Shown here: piece after piece, positions 1 through 7,409 of the stretch
Numbering within the stretch: the stretch's first letter is position 1
Layout: each line of letters starts with the position of its first letter
Position numbers and translations under genes: made by a program
Assembly: GCA_964372165.1 (NCBI GenBank)
Contig: CAYJPT010000088.1
Span: 1 to 10,198 of the forward strand
DNA: 10,198 bases
Direction: 5' to 3'
Source of the DNA: CAYJAD01 sp964372165
Lineage (GTDB): Bacteria > Desulfobacterota > Desulfovibrionia > Desulfovibrionales > Desulfovibrionaceae
The notes under the pieces: generated by a model
The model's database searches: none
What the model was told of the DNA's origin: nothing
The model's input: the letters and a program-made list of their open reading frames with translations, nothing else

Positions 1-30
1 CTACTGACTTATAGCTGTAAGCTTTTTAGA

Positions 31-57
31 ACCTCCCGCCTAGCGGGAGGTTTTCTT
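31..57 (+). terminator. Rho-independent terminator for an upstream rightward gene
   Basis: A 9-bp GC-rich perfect stem (ACCTCCCGC at 31-39 pairing with GCGGGAGGT at 43-51, 3-nt loop) is followed directly by TTTTCTTT. This is a textbook intrinsic terminator read rightward. The transcript it ends begins outside the window. Stop codons in several frames lie in bases 5-20, so the end of the upstream gene cannot be assigned. Confidence 0.85.
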
Positions 58-61
58 TCCA

Positions 62-92
62 CAAAAAAAAGGCTAGTTATTTCTAACTAGCC
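62..92 (-). terminator. Rho-independent terminator of the tRNA-Leu transcript
   Basis: GGCTAGTTA (71-79) pairs perfectly with TAACTAGCC (84-92) around a 4-nt loop. On the minus strand the stem is followed by a run of eight or nine U (the A-run at 62-70). It begins 9 nt past the CCA end of the leftward tRNA, so it terminates that transcript. An AAATTTTT tract on the other side could give some rightward activity as well. Confidence 0.8.
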
Positions 93-101
93 AAATTTTT
101 G

Positions 102-188
102 TGGTACCCGGAGCCGGACTTGAACCGGCACAGCCCGAAGGCCGAGGGATTTTAAGTCCCTTGTGTCTACCAATTCCACCATCCAGGC
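102..188 (-). tRNA. tRNA-Leu (anticodon UAA)
   Basis: On the minus strand an 87-nt gene starts GCCTGGATGG and ends with an encoded CCA. The acceptor arms GCCTGGA/TCCGGGT pair with one G-U at 1:72 and a U-G. The anticodon arm AGGGA-CTTAAAA-TCCCT presents anticodon UAA. A long class II variable arm (CGGCCTTCGGGCTG region) precedes the T arm GCCGG-TTCAAGT-CCGGC. D-loop GGTAGACA and the variable arm identify leucine. It stands alone with its own promoter and terminator. It resembles proteobacterial tRNA-Leu(UAA). Confidence 0.95.
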
Positions 189-222
189 GAAATTAATATT
201 GCATTAATCTCTGCAAGAACTT

Positions 223-251
223 CTTTTAGAGATACATGGGCATTTTGTCAA
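223..251 (-). promoter_or_regulatory. Promoter of tRNA-Leu
   Basis: Read leftward, TTGACA (246-251) is a perfect -35 box. It is followed after 17 nt by TAAAAG (223-228), a four-of-six match to TATAAT. Transcription would start near 215, leaving a short leader before the mature tRNA 5' end at 188. Confidence 0.6.
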
Positions 252-344
252 GAATTTAATACAAAAAATACACATTCATTTGCAATATTTTTATTTAATT
301 GGAAATATTTATATTCTCATCAAACCAACAATACTAAGCTTAAA

Positions 345-1553
345 TTAGGCTTTAGATTTAAATTTATTTAAAAAATCAGATATGTTTGCTAAATATTTAT
401 TACAAAAAAATTTCAGCTGAGGCACATGCTTCATTTTAACTTCTAGGTGCTTAACTCTAGTATTTAACTGTTTTACTTCATCTTCCAAAAAATGTATTCT
501 TTTGTTAAGATTTACAAAAATTGGCAAAAATACAGTTACAATATCATCAGTAGTGGGATGATTTATGTCTACAGTGTCTTGTGGAATGCTACCATCAAAA
601 AGCTCTCCATCATCTTTGTCCATATACTCACGAGCAATAGCAGCATTTTCTTCCTTAAATTGTGCTAAATATTGCTCACGATGATCAGGCTGCATATAAG
701 CATGTGTATTTTTTTTAGGTGTAACCTCTAGACTAAGCAATTCATTAATATTATCTATGAAGTCATAATCCACATTAATGCCGGCACGTGCTGTATCAAA
801 AGAGTGAACAACTCCCCAAGGTGCACCATCTTTATATGATTTGATTTCTTCCTTTAACTTTTTAACCCGTTTACCTTTTTCTTCCTTAGATAACATATTT
901 TGTCGCATAAAAGAAAGTCGAATACGTACATTCGATGCAGATAATGATGGATTAATATTTTCGTATTCAATCAAATCTGTTAGCTTTTCAAGATTTATCC
1001 ACTGCAAAAAATCACTTGCCGCATCTTGTAGGTACAATAAATCCCTAGAATAAACACGCAACAATATATTATGTTTTCCAAAACACTGCGCATACTGACT
1101 AAACATAGTCTCCCAATGTTGTTTCCAATTATATGTAGGCGCAATGTAACCAGAAAAATTTTTAATATTTTCAGCCCAACAACTTTCCAACATGTGGTCT
1201 TGACGTCTTATGTAACATAAAACTTTGACATCATGTTCAGCTAAGGCTTTACCTAGAGCTTTAATATGATGCTCGTGGCAAACAGAAAACCCCTCACAAC
1301 TTACGATAACATTGGGTAATGGAGATGCTTGTACAAAATCATGTATTTTTTGTTCTAATGTCTGTAGTGCAGGGGATGTAGGCGATTCATATCTGCAGGC
1401 ATTAAATAGAAGATATAAATCTTCCCACAATAAATCAAAGCCATTTTCTTGCAAGATTCCTTTTTTATGTAATGAGTCTAGAGCAATTTGTATGGCAGTA
1501 CTGCCTGTTTTGTGCAGCCCAATATGTAAATAAACAGTTTTTTTTGTTGTCAT
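345..1553 (-). CDS. Putative PAPS-dependent sulfotransferase family protein
   Basis: A 402-aa protein that likely transfers sulfate from PAPS to an unknown acceptor, such as a glycan or surface polymer. The N-terminus carries the 5'-phosphosulfate-binding P-loop-like motif IGLHKTGSTAIQ (residues 11-22) after a beta strand. A second strand followed by YIRRQDHMLESCW (114-126) fits the 3'-phosphate-binding Arg/Ser segment. A late ENAAIAREY...DDGELF segment recurs in bacterial uncharacterised sulfotransferases. Residues about 345-380 form a heptad-like, charged coiled coil, followed by a basic Lys/Phe tail. The ATG at 1553 is preferred because it puts the P-loop near residue 12, as usual, and has a weak TTGGA upstream. 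An in-frame ATG at 1613 would add 20 hydrophobic residues with no good ribosome site. Lying downstream of an APS kinase on the same strand supports the assignment. The acceptor is unknown. Confidence 0.75.
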   Translation of the reverse strand: MTTKKTVYLHIGLHKTGSTAIQIALDSLHKKGILQENGFDLLWEDLYLLFNACRYESPTSPALQTLEQKIHDFVQASPLPNVIVSCEGFSVCHEHHIKALGKALAEHDVKVLCYIRRQDHMLESCWAENIKNFSGYIAPTYNWKQHWETMFSQYAQCFGKHNILLRVYSRDLLYLQDAASDFLQWINLEKLTDLIEYENINPSLSASNVRIRLSFMRQNMLSKEEKGKRVKKLKEEIKSYKDGAPWGVVHSFDTARAGINVDYDFIDNINELLSLEVTPKKNTHAYMQPDHREQYLAQFKEENAAIAREYMDKDDGELFDGSIPQDTVDINHPTTDDIVTVFLPIFVNLNKRIHFLEDEVKQLNTRVKHLEVKMKHVPQLKFFCNKYLANISDFLNKFKSKA

Positions 1554-1681
1554 GCAAATTCCAATATCAATACTATTTAAAAACCATCTGAACACTGTAA
1601 TCAAAAAAGACATAACTTATCAAAAATTATGCTCATTTAAAGTATCATACGCAATAAATAAACTTTCAGCTAATTTTGTAA

Positions 1682-2287
1682 TTACAAAGATGTTATAATT
1701 GTTTTACTTTCAATAAAGGTTTGAACTTTTGCAACACAATCCTCCTTCGAGGTAATATGCGTTTCTATAAGTAAATGGGGATTATCAGGAACGTCATAAG
1801 GAGCAGATATACCTGTGTAGTTTTTTATTTTACCTTTACGTGCCATTTCGTAGTAACCCTTTACATCACGTCGTTCACACTCCTCCACCGGGCAAGAAAT
1901 AAATATTTCATAAAACGCATCTTGTAGGATATTCCTTGCAATATCCCTTTGTGTTTTAAGCGGTGAAATAAAAGCACATAAGCATATAAAACCTTGTGAA
2001 GCAAAAATTCGGCTAATTTCTGCAATGCGTCGTATATTTTCAGCTCTACCTTCTGTGCTAAAAGAAAGATCTGAGCAAAGACCATTGCGAATGATGTCCC
2101 CATCAAGGACATTAACAAGCATATTTTTAGCAAACAGCTTTTGTTCAACTAGGTGCGCTATAGTGGATTTTCCTGCACCGGAAAGACCAGTAAACCAAAA
2201 AACACCACCTTTATGCCCATTTTTTGCGTGACGCATAGAAAGTGTAACATATGAACGAGGGGGAGTAAGATGCTTAGTTTCAGGCAT
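1682..2287 (-). CDS. cysC: Adenylyl-sulfate (APS) kinase
   Basis: Cytosolic kinase that phosphorylates the 3'-OH of adenosine 5'-phosphosulfate with ATP to give PAPS. The 201-aa length is normal for the family. Visible motifs are the Walker A loop GLSGAGKS (residues 34-41), LDGDIIRNGL (61-70), SFSTEGRAENIRRI (75-88) with substrate-binding Arg/Asn, and FISP (106-109), whose Ser corresponds to the phosphorylated Ser109 of E. coli CysC. A KNYTGISAPYD segment typical of the lid lies near the C-terminus. The ATG at 2287 is chosen over a TTG nine bases upstream. Neither start has a clear ribosome site, which is odd. No ATP sulfurylase is present here, so APS comes from elsewhere. With the adjacent downstream sulfotransferase it forms a donor-making/donor-using pair, probably cotranscribed (128-bp gap). 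Confidence 0.93.
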   Translation of the reverse strand: MPETKHLTPPRSYVTLSMRHAKNGHKGGVFWFTGLSGAGKSTIAHLVEQKLFAKNMLVNVLDGDIIRNGLCSDLSFSTEGRAENIRRIAEISRIFASQGFICLCAFISPLKTQRDIARNILQDAFYEIFISCPVEECERRDVKGYYEMARKGKIKNYTGISAPYDVPDNPHLLIETHITSKEDCVAKVQTFIESKTIITSL

Positions 2288-2345
2288 AATTAGCAAAATC
2301 GTTATTTTTTTTATTTTATAAATATTAAATGTACAAGTATTATGT

Positions 2346-2360
2346 TGAAATCCAATTTCA
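2346..2360. repeat. Short inverted repeat upstream of cysC
   Basis: TGAAAT (2346-2351) and ATTTCA (2355-2360) form a perfect 6-bp inverted repeat around CCA, about 60 bp upstream of the cysC start. Its size and position suit an operator, but no matching regulator is visible and the surroundings are AT-rich, so chance is possible. Confidence 0.3.
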
Positions 2361-2366
2361 GCATTT

Positions 2367-2400
2367 TTGTGTTTCTAAGCTTTATCGCAAAAGAACACAA
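2367..2400. repeat. Inverted repeat TTGTGTT...AACACAA
   Basis: TTGTGTT (2367-2373) is mirrored by AACACAA (2394-2400) around a 20-bp centre in the intergenic stretch 2288-2480. It has no T-run, so it is not a terminator. It could be an operator or a loose stem in the cysC leader or promoter region. Apart from this repeat, the neighbouring short palindrome and the terminator at 2441, the intergenic stretch holds no gene that I can see. Confidence 0.25.
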
Positions 2401-2430
2401 GCATAAAGTTTCCTGTTATGCCTAATAGTA

Positions 2431-2465
2431 AAAAAACATAAAAAAACCTATACTTCTTATACGGT
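2431..2465 (-). terminator. Probable terminator after the GntR gene
   Basis: On the minus strand ACC(G)TATA pairs with TATAGGT (2458-2465 with 2446-2452, one bulged base, 5-nt loop). The stem is followed by a run of U-rich sequence (the A-rich stretch 2431-2446). It begins 15 nt after the regulator's stop codon. The stem is short and bulged, so efficiency may be modest. Confidence 0.5.
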
Positions 2466-2480
2466 TACCTAATTGAAATT

Positions 2481-3176
2481 TTATATATCATATGTACTCA
2501 TAAGTATGCGCCCAATACTAATATCAATATTTTTAAATCCAACATTGATATTTTCGCGTAACTGCTTGACTACATTTTCTTTATCATTTTGTAAAAAAGT
2601 ATCTATTATTTTTATATGATTATTAATTACTTCTTCAATATTTTGATTTTTTAAAACTTCTTCAAAATCCATCATTCGAAACCGAAACAAACGTTCATTT
2701 ATATTTTTAAAATAGTAGTTTATCATACTATTATCCATCAAAGCAACTATACCGGCATGAAAGTTTTGATCTATCAAGGCTAATTGCTTTTCACATTTAA
2801 CGCTTACCGTGCGTTGCTCAAGCCATGGTTTTTTCAGCTCAATTAAATCATCATGTAACTCAGGGTGCTTTAAGATATATTCAGCAGCAGCGACTTCTAA
2901 AATACTTCTTAACTCATATAATTCTCTGATCTCCTTTTTTTGTACTTGATTAACAAAATAGCCTCGATTAGATATATGTACTACAAATTCAGCAGCTTCA
3001 AGCATATAAAGAGCTTTACGGATAGGACTACGGCTTACATTAAATTCTCGACTTAAAGCTTCTTCACGTAAGGGATATTTTGGTGGGTATTCCCAATTGA
3101 CTATACGCTGACGAATTTTATTAAAAATTTCATCACCATTTTTACTGATCTTATCTTTAGACATGCTCATTTCCAT
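2481..3176 (-). CDS. GntR family transcriptional regulator, FCD (FadR/VanR-like) subfamily
   Basis: A 231-aa DNA-binding regulator, likely controlling the neighbouring catabolic genes in response to a small acid or ureide. Residues about 14-78 are the GntR winged helix: EIFNKIRQRIVNWEYPP, then helix-turn-helix LSREFNVSRSPIRKALYMLE (41-60), then wing SNRGYFV. Residues about 84-220 are the all-helical FCD ligand domain, with ELYELRSILE at its start and D136xxxH140 plus H187 as probable metal or ligand residues. One of the usual four metal positions appears to be Asn rather than His. The start at 3176 follows AGGTGA on the minus strand. It lies 202 bp downstream of carbamate kinase on the same strand, with its own promoter. 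The effector is inferred, not shown. Confidence 0.88.
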   Translation of the reverse strand: MEMSMSKDKISKNGDEIFNKIRQRIVNWEYPPKYPLREEALSREFNVSRSPIRKALYMLEAAEFVVHISNRGYFVNQVQKKEIRELYELRSILEVAAAEYILKHPELHDDLIELKKPWLEQRTVSVKCEKQLALIDQNFHAGIVALMDNSMINYYFKNINERLFRFRMMDFEEVLKNQNIEEVINNHIKIIDTFLQNDKENVVKQLRENINVGFKNIDISIGRILMSTYDI

Positions 3177-3213
3177 ACTTCACCTAATTCAAAATTATTA
3201 AAAGTACCTAATA

Positions 3214-3243
3214 AATATATCGTTCAATTGAAAAACATGTCAC
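3214..3243 (-). promoter_or_regulatory. Promoter of the GntR gene with internal palindrome
   Basis: Read leftward, GTGACA (3238-3243, five of six to TTGACA) and TATATT (3214-3219, five of six to TATAAT) are separated by 18 nt. The spacer contains the perfect 10-bp palindrome TTCAATTGAA (3223-3232), a natural place for an autoregulatory operator. Transcription would start near 3207, about 30 nt before the ATG. Confidence 0.55.
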
Positions 3244-3286
3244 GATAAGGGCATCATCTACATTGATTAAATTTTTTAGCAACAAA

Positions 3287-3294
3287 TTGTACAA
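3287..3294. promoter_or_regulatory. TTGTACAA palindrome, possible GntR/FCD operator
   Basis: The 8-bp palindrome TTGTACAA resembles the TTGT...ACAA dyad bound by many FCD-type GntR regulators (family knowledge). It lies about 44 bp upstream of the -35 box of the GntR gene. It shares the TTGTA/TACAA half-site with the repeats in the divergent promoter region at 7380-7440. It is short, so this is tentative. Confidence 0.3.
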
Positions 3295-3378
3295 CGTATC
3301 AAAACAAATACATGCTTAGCACACAAAAAAAGTTTATTATATATTAGTTTATTTAACAAGAACAAAAATAATGGTAAT

Positions 3379-4320
3379 CTACGTTACTATACGAGTGCCC
3401 CCTTGCCCTGTAAGAGCTGATTTCAAATTATCTATATTGGTAATAACTCCAAAACCACCATGCTTCACAAACTCTATTAAGGCTTGTACTTTGGGCAACA
3501 TACTACCAGCTGCAAATTGTCCACTATCACAAGCTTGCTGTGCCTGAGTAATGGTCATGGAATCAATGTAGCGTTCATTAGCAGTATTGAAATCAAGAGC
3601 CACTTTTTCAACACTTGTAACAAGAATTAATGCACTAGCTTTAAGACCCTGAGCTAAAATGGCTGAGGAAAAATCTTTATCAATTACAGCCTCAATGCCT
3701 TTTAATTTACCATCGTCTTGTTGTATTACTGGTATACCCCCACCTCCGCAAGCAACAAGTGCAACATCGTTTGAAACTAGACAATTAATTGATGAAATTT
3801 CCACAATCTTTTTTGGCATAGGTGATGCTACCAAGCGTCGCCAACCGCGTCCTGAGTCTTCTGCCACAACCCAACCAAGCTCTTTTGCATAGTTCATAGC
3901 TACATCTTTATCCATCCATGCCCCAACCGGTTTTGTAGGATTTGCAAAGGCAGGGTCATTACTATCTACCAGTACTTGTGTTAACATTGCTGCAACTTCT
4001 GTTTTCATGTGACGTGTAAAGAACTCATTTCGCAATGCTTTTGCAAACATATAACCAATGCCACCTTGAAGATCTGCACCTGCATAATCAAGTGAAAGTA
4101 TTGGTACTTCCTTAGATGCAATTTCAGAGCGACGCATAACCATGCCAACCTGTGGTCCATTACCATGCGTGATTACAACTCGCCACCCTAGACTAATAAT
4201 GTCAACTATACGGCTGCAAATATCCCTCACCAAAGCTGCTTGATTGTGTACACTCATTTTATCAGGTTCAGCTATGAGGGCATTTCCCCCAATGGCAATA
4301 ACAGCTAATTTTTTATTCAT
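3379..4320 (-). CDS. arcC: Carbamate kinase
   Basis: Catabolic carbamate kinase: carbamoyl phosphate + ADP gives ATP + carbamate, which breaks down to NH3 and CO2. The 313-aa length is normal. Amino-acid kinase fold motifs are AIGGNAL (9-15), THGNGPQVG (51-59), EDSGRGWRRLVASP in mid-protein, ACGGGGIPV, the VIDKD nucleotide-binding segment, and GSMLPKV near the C-terminus. The start overlaps the stop of the DUF1116 gene by ATGA with GGGAG six bases upstream, so translation is coupled. There is no arginine deiminase or ornithine carbamoyltransferase nearby. The carbamoyl phosphate therefore probably comes from the FdrA/DUF1116 carbamoyltransferase encoded upstream, as AllK (YbcF) works with AllFGH in E. 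coli. Confidence 0.95.
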   Translation of the reverse strand: MNKKLAVIAIGGNALIAEPDKMSVHNQAALVRDICSRIVDIISLGWRVVITHGNGPQVGMVMRRSEIASKEVPILSLDYAGADLQGGIGYMFAKALRNEFFTRHMKTEVAAMLTQVLVDSNDPAFANPTKPVGAWMDKDVAMNYAKELGWVVAEDSGRGWRRLVASPMPKKIVEISSINCLVSNDVALVACGGGGIPVIQQDDGKLKGIEAVIDKDFSSAILAQGLKASALILVTSVEKVALDFNTANERYIDSMTITQAQQACDSGQFAAGSMLPKVQALIEFVKHGGFGVITNIDNLKSALTGQGGTRIVT

Positions 4321-5732
4321 GACTTACTCCCACAAAGTTTTTCTGCCATTGCTTCAACTGCATTAGTAAAGCATTGCATGGGAGCAAAAGTAATGCCTGC
4401 ACCTATTTGTCCAATGCCTGCCTCTTTATGAGCAATGCCAGTGTTAATCACAGGTAAGATATTTGTATCAATAACTTTTAGTAAATCGATTCCGGCAGGT
4501 ATGCCACAAAAATTAAGCATAGGTAAGGTAAAAGCTGAATTTGTACCATGTGTTATATCAAACATTTGCTTGCTATATTTTACAGCTTGTTTTGGTGTAC
4601 CATTAACAAACTTTACAATAGCAGGGGCTGAAGCCATGGAAAATCCACCAAGACCAACAGTTTCAGTTATAGTACTGTCACCAAGGTCTGCTGCACTGTC
4701 TTCTTGCCCGTATCCTGCAAAATAAAGTCCTTCAACCACAGGTGATGGTGCTTTAAACCACATATTACCCATGCCACTTACTCTTATACCAAATTCTACA
4801 CCATTTCTGGACATAGCTGTAACTATGGTACTATTTTCAAAGCCATGCGCTGCATCTGCCATAGCTTTAGAAGCAGCCATAGAAATATTTAAGAAGAAAT
4901 GATCGTTTGAAGCTATAAACCCTAATACTTTTTCTTTTATTTCTGCACTATCAGAAGTTTGCAAAACACCAAGAGAAATAAATTTATAAAATAATGACGT
5001 AGCGGCATTATTTCTATTATGTATTTCATCTCCCATATGTAGAGCTTGCGCCATCATAGGTTTAAGAACCAATGGTCCGGTATATTCGAGAGCTTTTGCA
5101 ATGCAAGGTGCAAGTTCAGTTTTCATCCATTCTAAGCGATTTATAACTTCAAGAGAATTGGCTCCAAAACGTAAAACTTTTCCTAAACCTTCGTTCATAT
5201 TAGAAAATGTTTTATGACCATTGCTTTTATCCTCTACAATCCAAAGTGGCATAGATGGAGAAATAATACCTGCCATAGGACCAACTGCCGCATGATGATG
5301 GCAAGCATCAAATTGTACAGCACCAGAAGCTGCAAGTACAAAAGCATCATCAATATTGTCTGCCCATTTTTCAAAGAGAATGGCTCCAGCAATAGCCCCT
5401 TGCACCGGACCACACATATCTGCCCATGCTATAGGAGGGCCAGAATGTAAAATTAATTTTTTATCCATAGCTGGTATAAGATCTTTTGCTATACCAACAC
5501 CTATAAGTACGGGGCTGCTTGCAAGCATTGCATCTAGGGCTTTTGTATTGGCAGCTTCAATTTTAGCATTACCCATAAGTTTAGCACCACTCATACTTGC
5601 TTTGGCATTGCCATTAGCCGGTGGGATCCATTGCAAATGTGTAACATCAGCACCAGCATCTTGAATGGGTGTTACAAAAGATTCTAATCCAAGATTGATA
5701 ACCGATGGTATATTATGTAAAAGTTTATTCAT
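4317..5732 (-). CDS. DUF1116 protein, AllG/YlbE-like carbamoyltransferase subunit
   Basis: A 471-aa protein of the DUF1116 family. In E. coli the homologue YlbE (AllG) is one of three subunits of oxamate carbamoyltransferase (AllFGH), which interconverts oxalurate + Pi and oxamate + carbamoyl phosphate. Conserved-looking blocks are HSGPPIAWADMCGPVQGA (96-113), the His-rich CHHHAAVGPMAGI (144-156), GDEIHNRNNAA (234-244), and a Gly-rich C-terminal IGQIGAGI. No signal peptide or transmembrane segment is evident, so it is cytosolic. The ATG at 5732 is chosen because GGAG (5739-5742) sits six bases upstream; an ATG at 5744 lacks a ribosome site. It lies between fdrA (33-bp gap) and carbamate kinase (ATGA overlap), clearly in one operon. 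The actual carbamoyl acceptor or donor here may differ from oxamate/oxalurate. Confidence 0.9.
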   Translation of the reverse strand: MNKLLHNIPSVINLGLESFVTPIQDAGADVTHLQWIPPANGNAKASMSGAKLMGNAKIEAANTKALDAMLASSPVLIGVGIAKDLIPAMDKKLILHSGPPIAWADMCGPVQGAIAGAILFEKWADNIDDAFVLAASGAVQFDACHHHAAVGPMAGIISPSMPLWIVEDKSNGHKTFSNMNEGLGKVLRFGANSLEVINRLEWMKTELAPCIAKALEYTGPLVLKPMMAQALHMGDEIHNRNNAATSLFYKFISLGVLQTSDSAEIKEKVLGFIASNDHFFLNISMAASKAMADAAHGFENSTIVTAMSRNGVEFGIRVSGMGNMWFKAPSPVVEGLYFAGYGQEDSAADLGDSTITETVGLGGFSMASAPAIVKFVNGTPKQAVKYSKQMFDITHGTNSAFTLPMLNFCGIPAGIDLLKVIDTNILPVINTGIAHKEAGIGQIGAGITFAPMQCFTNAVEAMAEKLCGSKS

Positions 5733-5765
5733 TGCATACTCCATTTGTGCTATTATTCTTTCAAC

Positions 5766-7331
5766 CTAAGAGCTCAAATTATTTTTGAATTTTAATACCA
5801 TTTCTACAGCACGAGCATTGGTTGCAGTTAAAATAACACCTGCATTAATAAGTACTTCTTGTTGTTTTTGTAACTGCTGTAAATCATCTTGTGTGCCACA
5901 AACAAAGCCAATAAACAAAGGTCCACCACAATTACCGCTTTGGCAGCTTCTACTGTCAGATATTATTTTAGCAAGCTCCATTGCAGGGTTAGAATGTGCA
6001 CCATAACCAAGTACAACATCAAAAAGGATTATAGCTGTTTCTGGATCCATAATTTCCTTTTTCAACCGTTCCAATCTAAGTGTAGGGTCAATCATGGGGT
6101 GAGGCTTACCACGTGTAAAAACATCATCACCCATATCAATTAAAGTATGCCCAACGCTTTCCCATGGATTTTGTATGGCTTGTTCACTTTCAATAGGCGT
6201 ATTTGATTTAATTTTGCTTAGTGCATTACCTAAAAGATAGGTTGCTTCATAACAAAATGTACCGCCGGTAAAAACGCCACGCACCCACTTTCTGCCACTT
6301 GCAATGGTATCACTGGCATTACTTATATTTTTGGGATGCTGAAAAATATCTAATGAATCCACACTGGCAAAGTTACCGGGTAGATGTGCAAGGGCAGCAA
6401 CAGCTGCATCTTCAAGGGTACGTACAAATGTTATATTCTCCGATGAAAAAGCATTCCACTCTGGCCCTATAAAGTTAATGACAACAGGTTTACCACAAGT
6501 TTTTGCCTCAGCTACAACAGCTTTGCATACTTCTGGATGAGGCGGCTTTGACACAATTACTATAACCTTTGTTTGTTCATCACTGGCAAGCAACCTTATA
6601 CCTTGAAGCATGCTAATACCACCCACTGCCAAGCTTACATCATGTCCACCTGTTCCTATTGCATGTGAAATACCGCCACCTAAGTTATCAATAAGTGATG
6701 TAATCTGCTGAATGCCTGTGCCAGATGCCCCAACAACACCCACTGCTCCACGCTTAACCTCGTTGGCAAAAGCCAATGGCACACCATTAATAATAGCAGT
6801 ACCACAATCAGGACCCATGACTATTACATCTTTTTTTAAAGCACACTCTTTAATATATCGCTCATCTGCAGCTGAAACATTGTCACTAAAAATCATGACA
6901 TTTAAGCCAAGGTTTATGGCCTTTAAAGCTTCTGATGCGGCATAATCACCGGGAGTTGCAATAACAGCTAAATTAGCATCTCCTTGCTTAGTATAAGCCA
7001 TATTAAGCGTTGATACTTTTACTTCATCACTATCATCACTATCACTACTTAAATTTGCACTTTGCTTTAATAGTTCAATTGCTTGTTCTATAGCCTTATG
7101 CGCTGTGTCGTCATCATCACCTTCAACTGCAATAATCACATCATTGGGTCCAGCATTAAGAGCACTATGGGTAATCAAACCTGCTTCACGCAATAAGTCT
7201 ATATTCGCAGCACTACCCATTACAATTGACACCTGCTTGATTCCATTATTTTGTAAAACCAATGCTGATGTTTGCATAAGAGATACAGAGTCTTTGTAAA
7301 GCCTTGGTAAAATACTTATCTGAACTGGCAT
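5766..7331 (-). CDS. fdrA: FdrA family protein (succinyl-CoA-synthetase-like; AllF-type carbamoyltransferase subunit)
   Basis: A 521-aa cytosolic protein of the FdrA family, related to succinyl-CoA synthetase alpha subunits. FdrA of E. coli (AllF) is a subunit of oxamate carbamoyltransferase. After an N-terminal domain and an acidic linker (residues about 93-103, Asp/Ser-rich) comes a CoA-binding-like Rossmann segment, VMGPDCGTAIINGVPLAFAN (171-190) and GVVGASGTGIQQ (198-209). GTGGHDVS (226-233) follows, in which His230 lies where CoA ligases carry their phospho-histidine. The C-terminal ligase-like half includes PHPMIDPTLRLERLKKE and FDVVLGYGAHSNPA. The start is the ATG at 7331, four bases after a perfect GGAGG; an in-frame TTG at 7349 is rejected. 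It is the first gene of the leftward operon. Confidence 0.92.
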   Translation of the reverse strand: MPVQISILPRLYKDSVSLMQTSALVLQNNGIKQVSIVMGSAANIDLLREAGLITHSALNAGPNDVIIAVEGDDDDTAHKAIEQAIELLKQSANLSSDSDDSDEVKVSTLNMAYTKQGDANLAVIATPGDYAASEALKAINLGLNVMIFSDNVSAADERYIKECALKKDVIVMGPDCGTAIINGVPLAFANEVKRGAVGVVGASGTGIQQITSLIDNLGGGISHAIGTGGHDVSLAVGGISMLQGIRLLASDEQTKVIVIVSKPPHPEVCKAVVAEAKTCGKPVVINFIGPEWNAFSSENITFVRTLEDAAVAALAHLPGNFASVDSLDIFQHPKNISNASDTIASGRKWVRGVFTGGTFCYEATYLLGNALSKIKSNTPIESEQAIQNPWESVGHTLIDMGDDVFTRGKPHPMIDPTLRLERLKKEIMDPETAIILFDVVLGYGAHSNPAMELAKIISDSRSCQSGNCGGPLFIGFVCGTQDDLQQLQKQQEVLINAGVILTATNARAVEMVLKFKNNLSS

Positions 7332-7335
7332 AATT

Positions 7336-7340
7336 CCTCC
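7336..7340 (-). promoter_or_regulatory. Ribosome binding site that sets the fdrA start
   Basis: GGAGG on the minus strand, four bases (AATT) before the ATG at 7331. It is the strongest Shine-Dalgarno match in the window and rules out the upstream TTG start, which would lie upstream of the site. Confidence 0.85.
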
Positions 7341-7380
7341 ATTCCACAAGGGTAAGATATACTATTTGCACTACAATCCT

Positions 7381-7409
7381 TGTATATATTTAAGCAGTTT
7401 AAAAGTCAA
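7381..7409 (-). promoter_or_regulatory. Promoter of the fdrA-DUF1116-carbamate kinase operon
   Basis: Read leftward, TTGACT (7404-7409, five of six) is followed after 17 nt by TATACA (7381-7386). A TATATA two bases nearer is an alternative -10. Transcription would start near 7374, giving a leader of about 40 nt to the fdrA ATG. The -35 box overlaps the first of the 12-bp direct repeats, so a protein bound there would directly affect this promoter. Confidence 0.65.

Noticed and set aside
102..188. tRNA-Leu as the attachment site of an integrated island covering the right-hand genes
   Set aside because: The tRNA 3' end points left, away from these genes; no integrase or repeated tRNA end is seen in the window.
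1554..1613. N-terminal hydrophobic extension of the sulfotransferase as a membrane anchor
   Set aside because: The upstream ATG has no ribosome site and the P-loop then sits unusually far in. Still possible, as many glycan sulfotransferases are membrane-associated, but not supported here.
3295..3378. Terminator between carbamate kinase and the GntR gene
   Set aside because: Only a 4-bp stem with no adjoining U-run is visible, so read-through into the GntR gene is plausible.
5356..5664. Rightward reading frames inside the DUF1116, FdrA and kinase genes
   Set aside because: They lie antisense to well-supported genes, have no ribosome sites or recognisable domains, and are explained by codon bias of the real frames.
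7332..7349. In-frame TTG start extending FdrA by six residues
   Set aside because: The extension spans the GGAGG ribosome site itself; the ATG at 7331 is placed correctly behind it.
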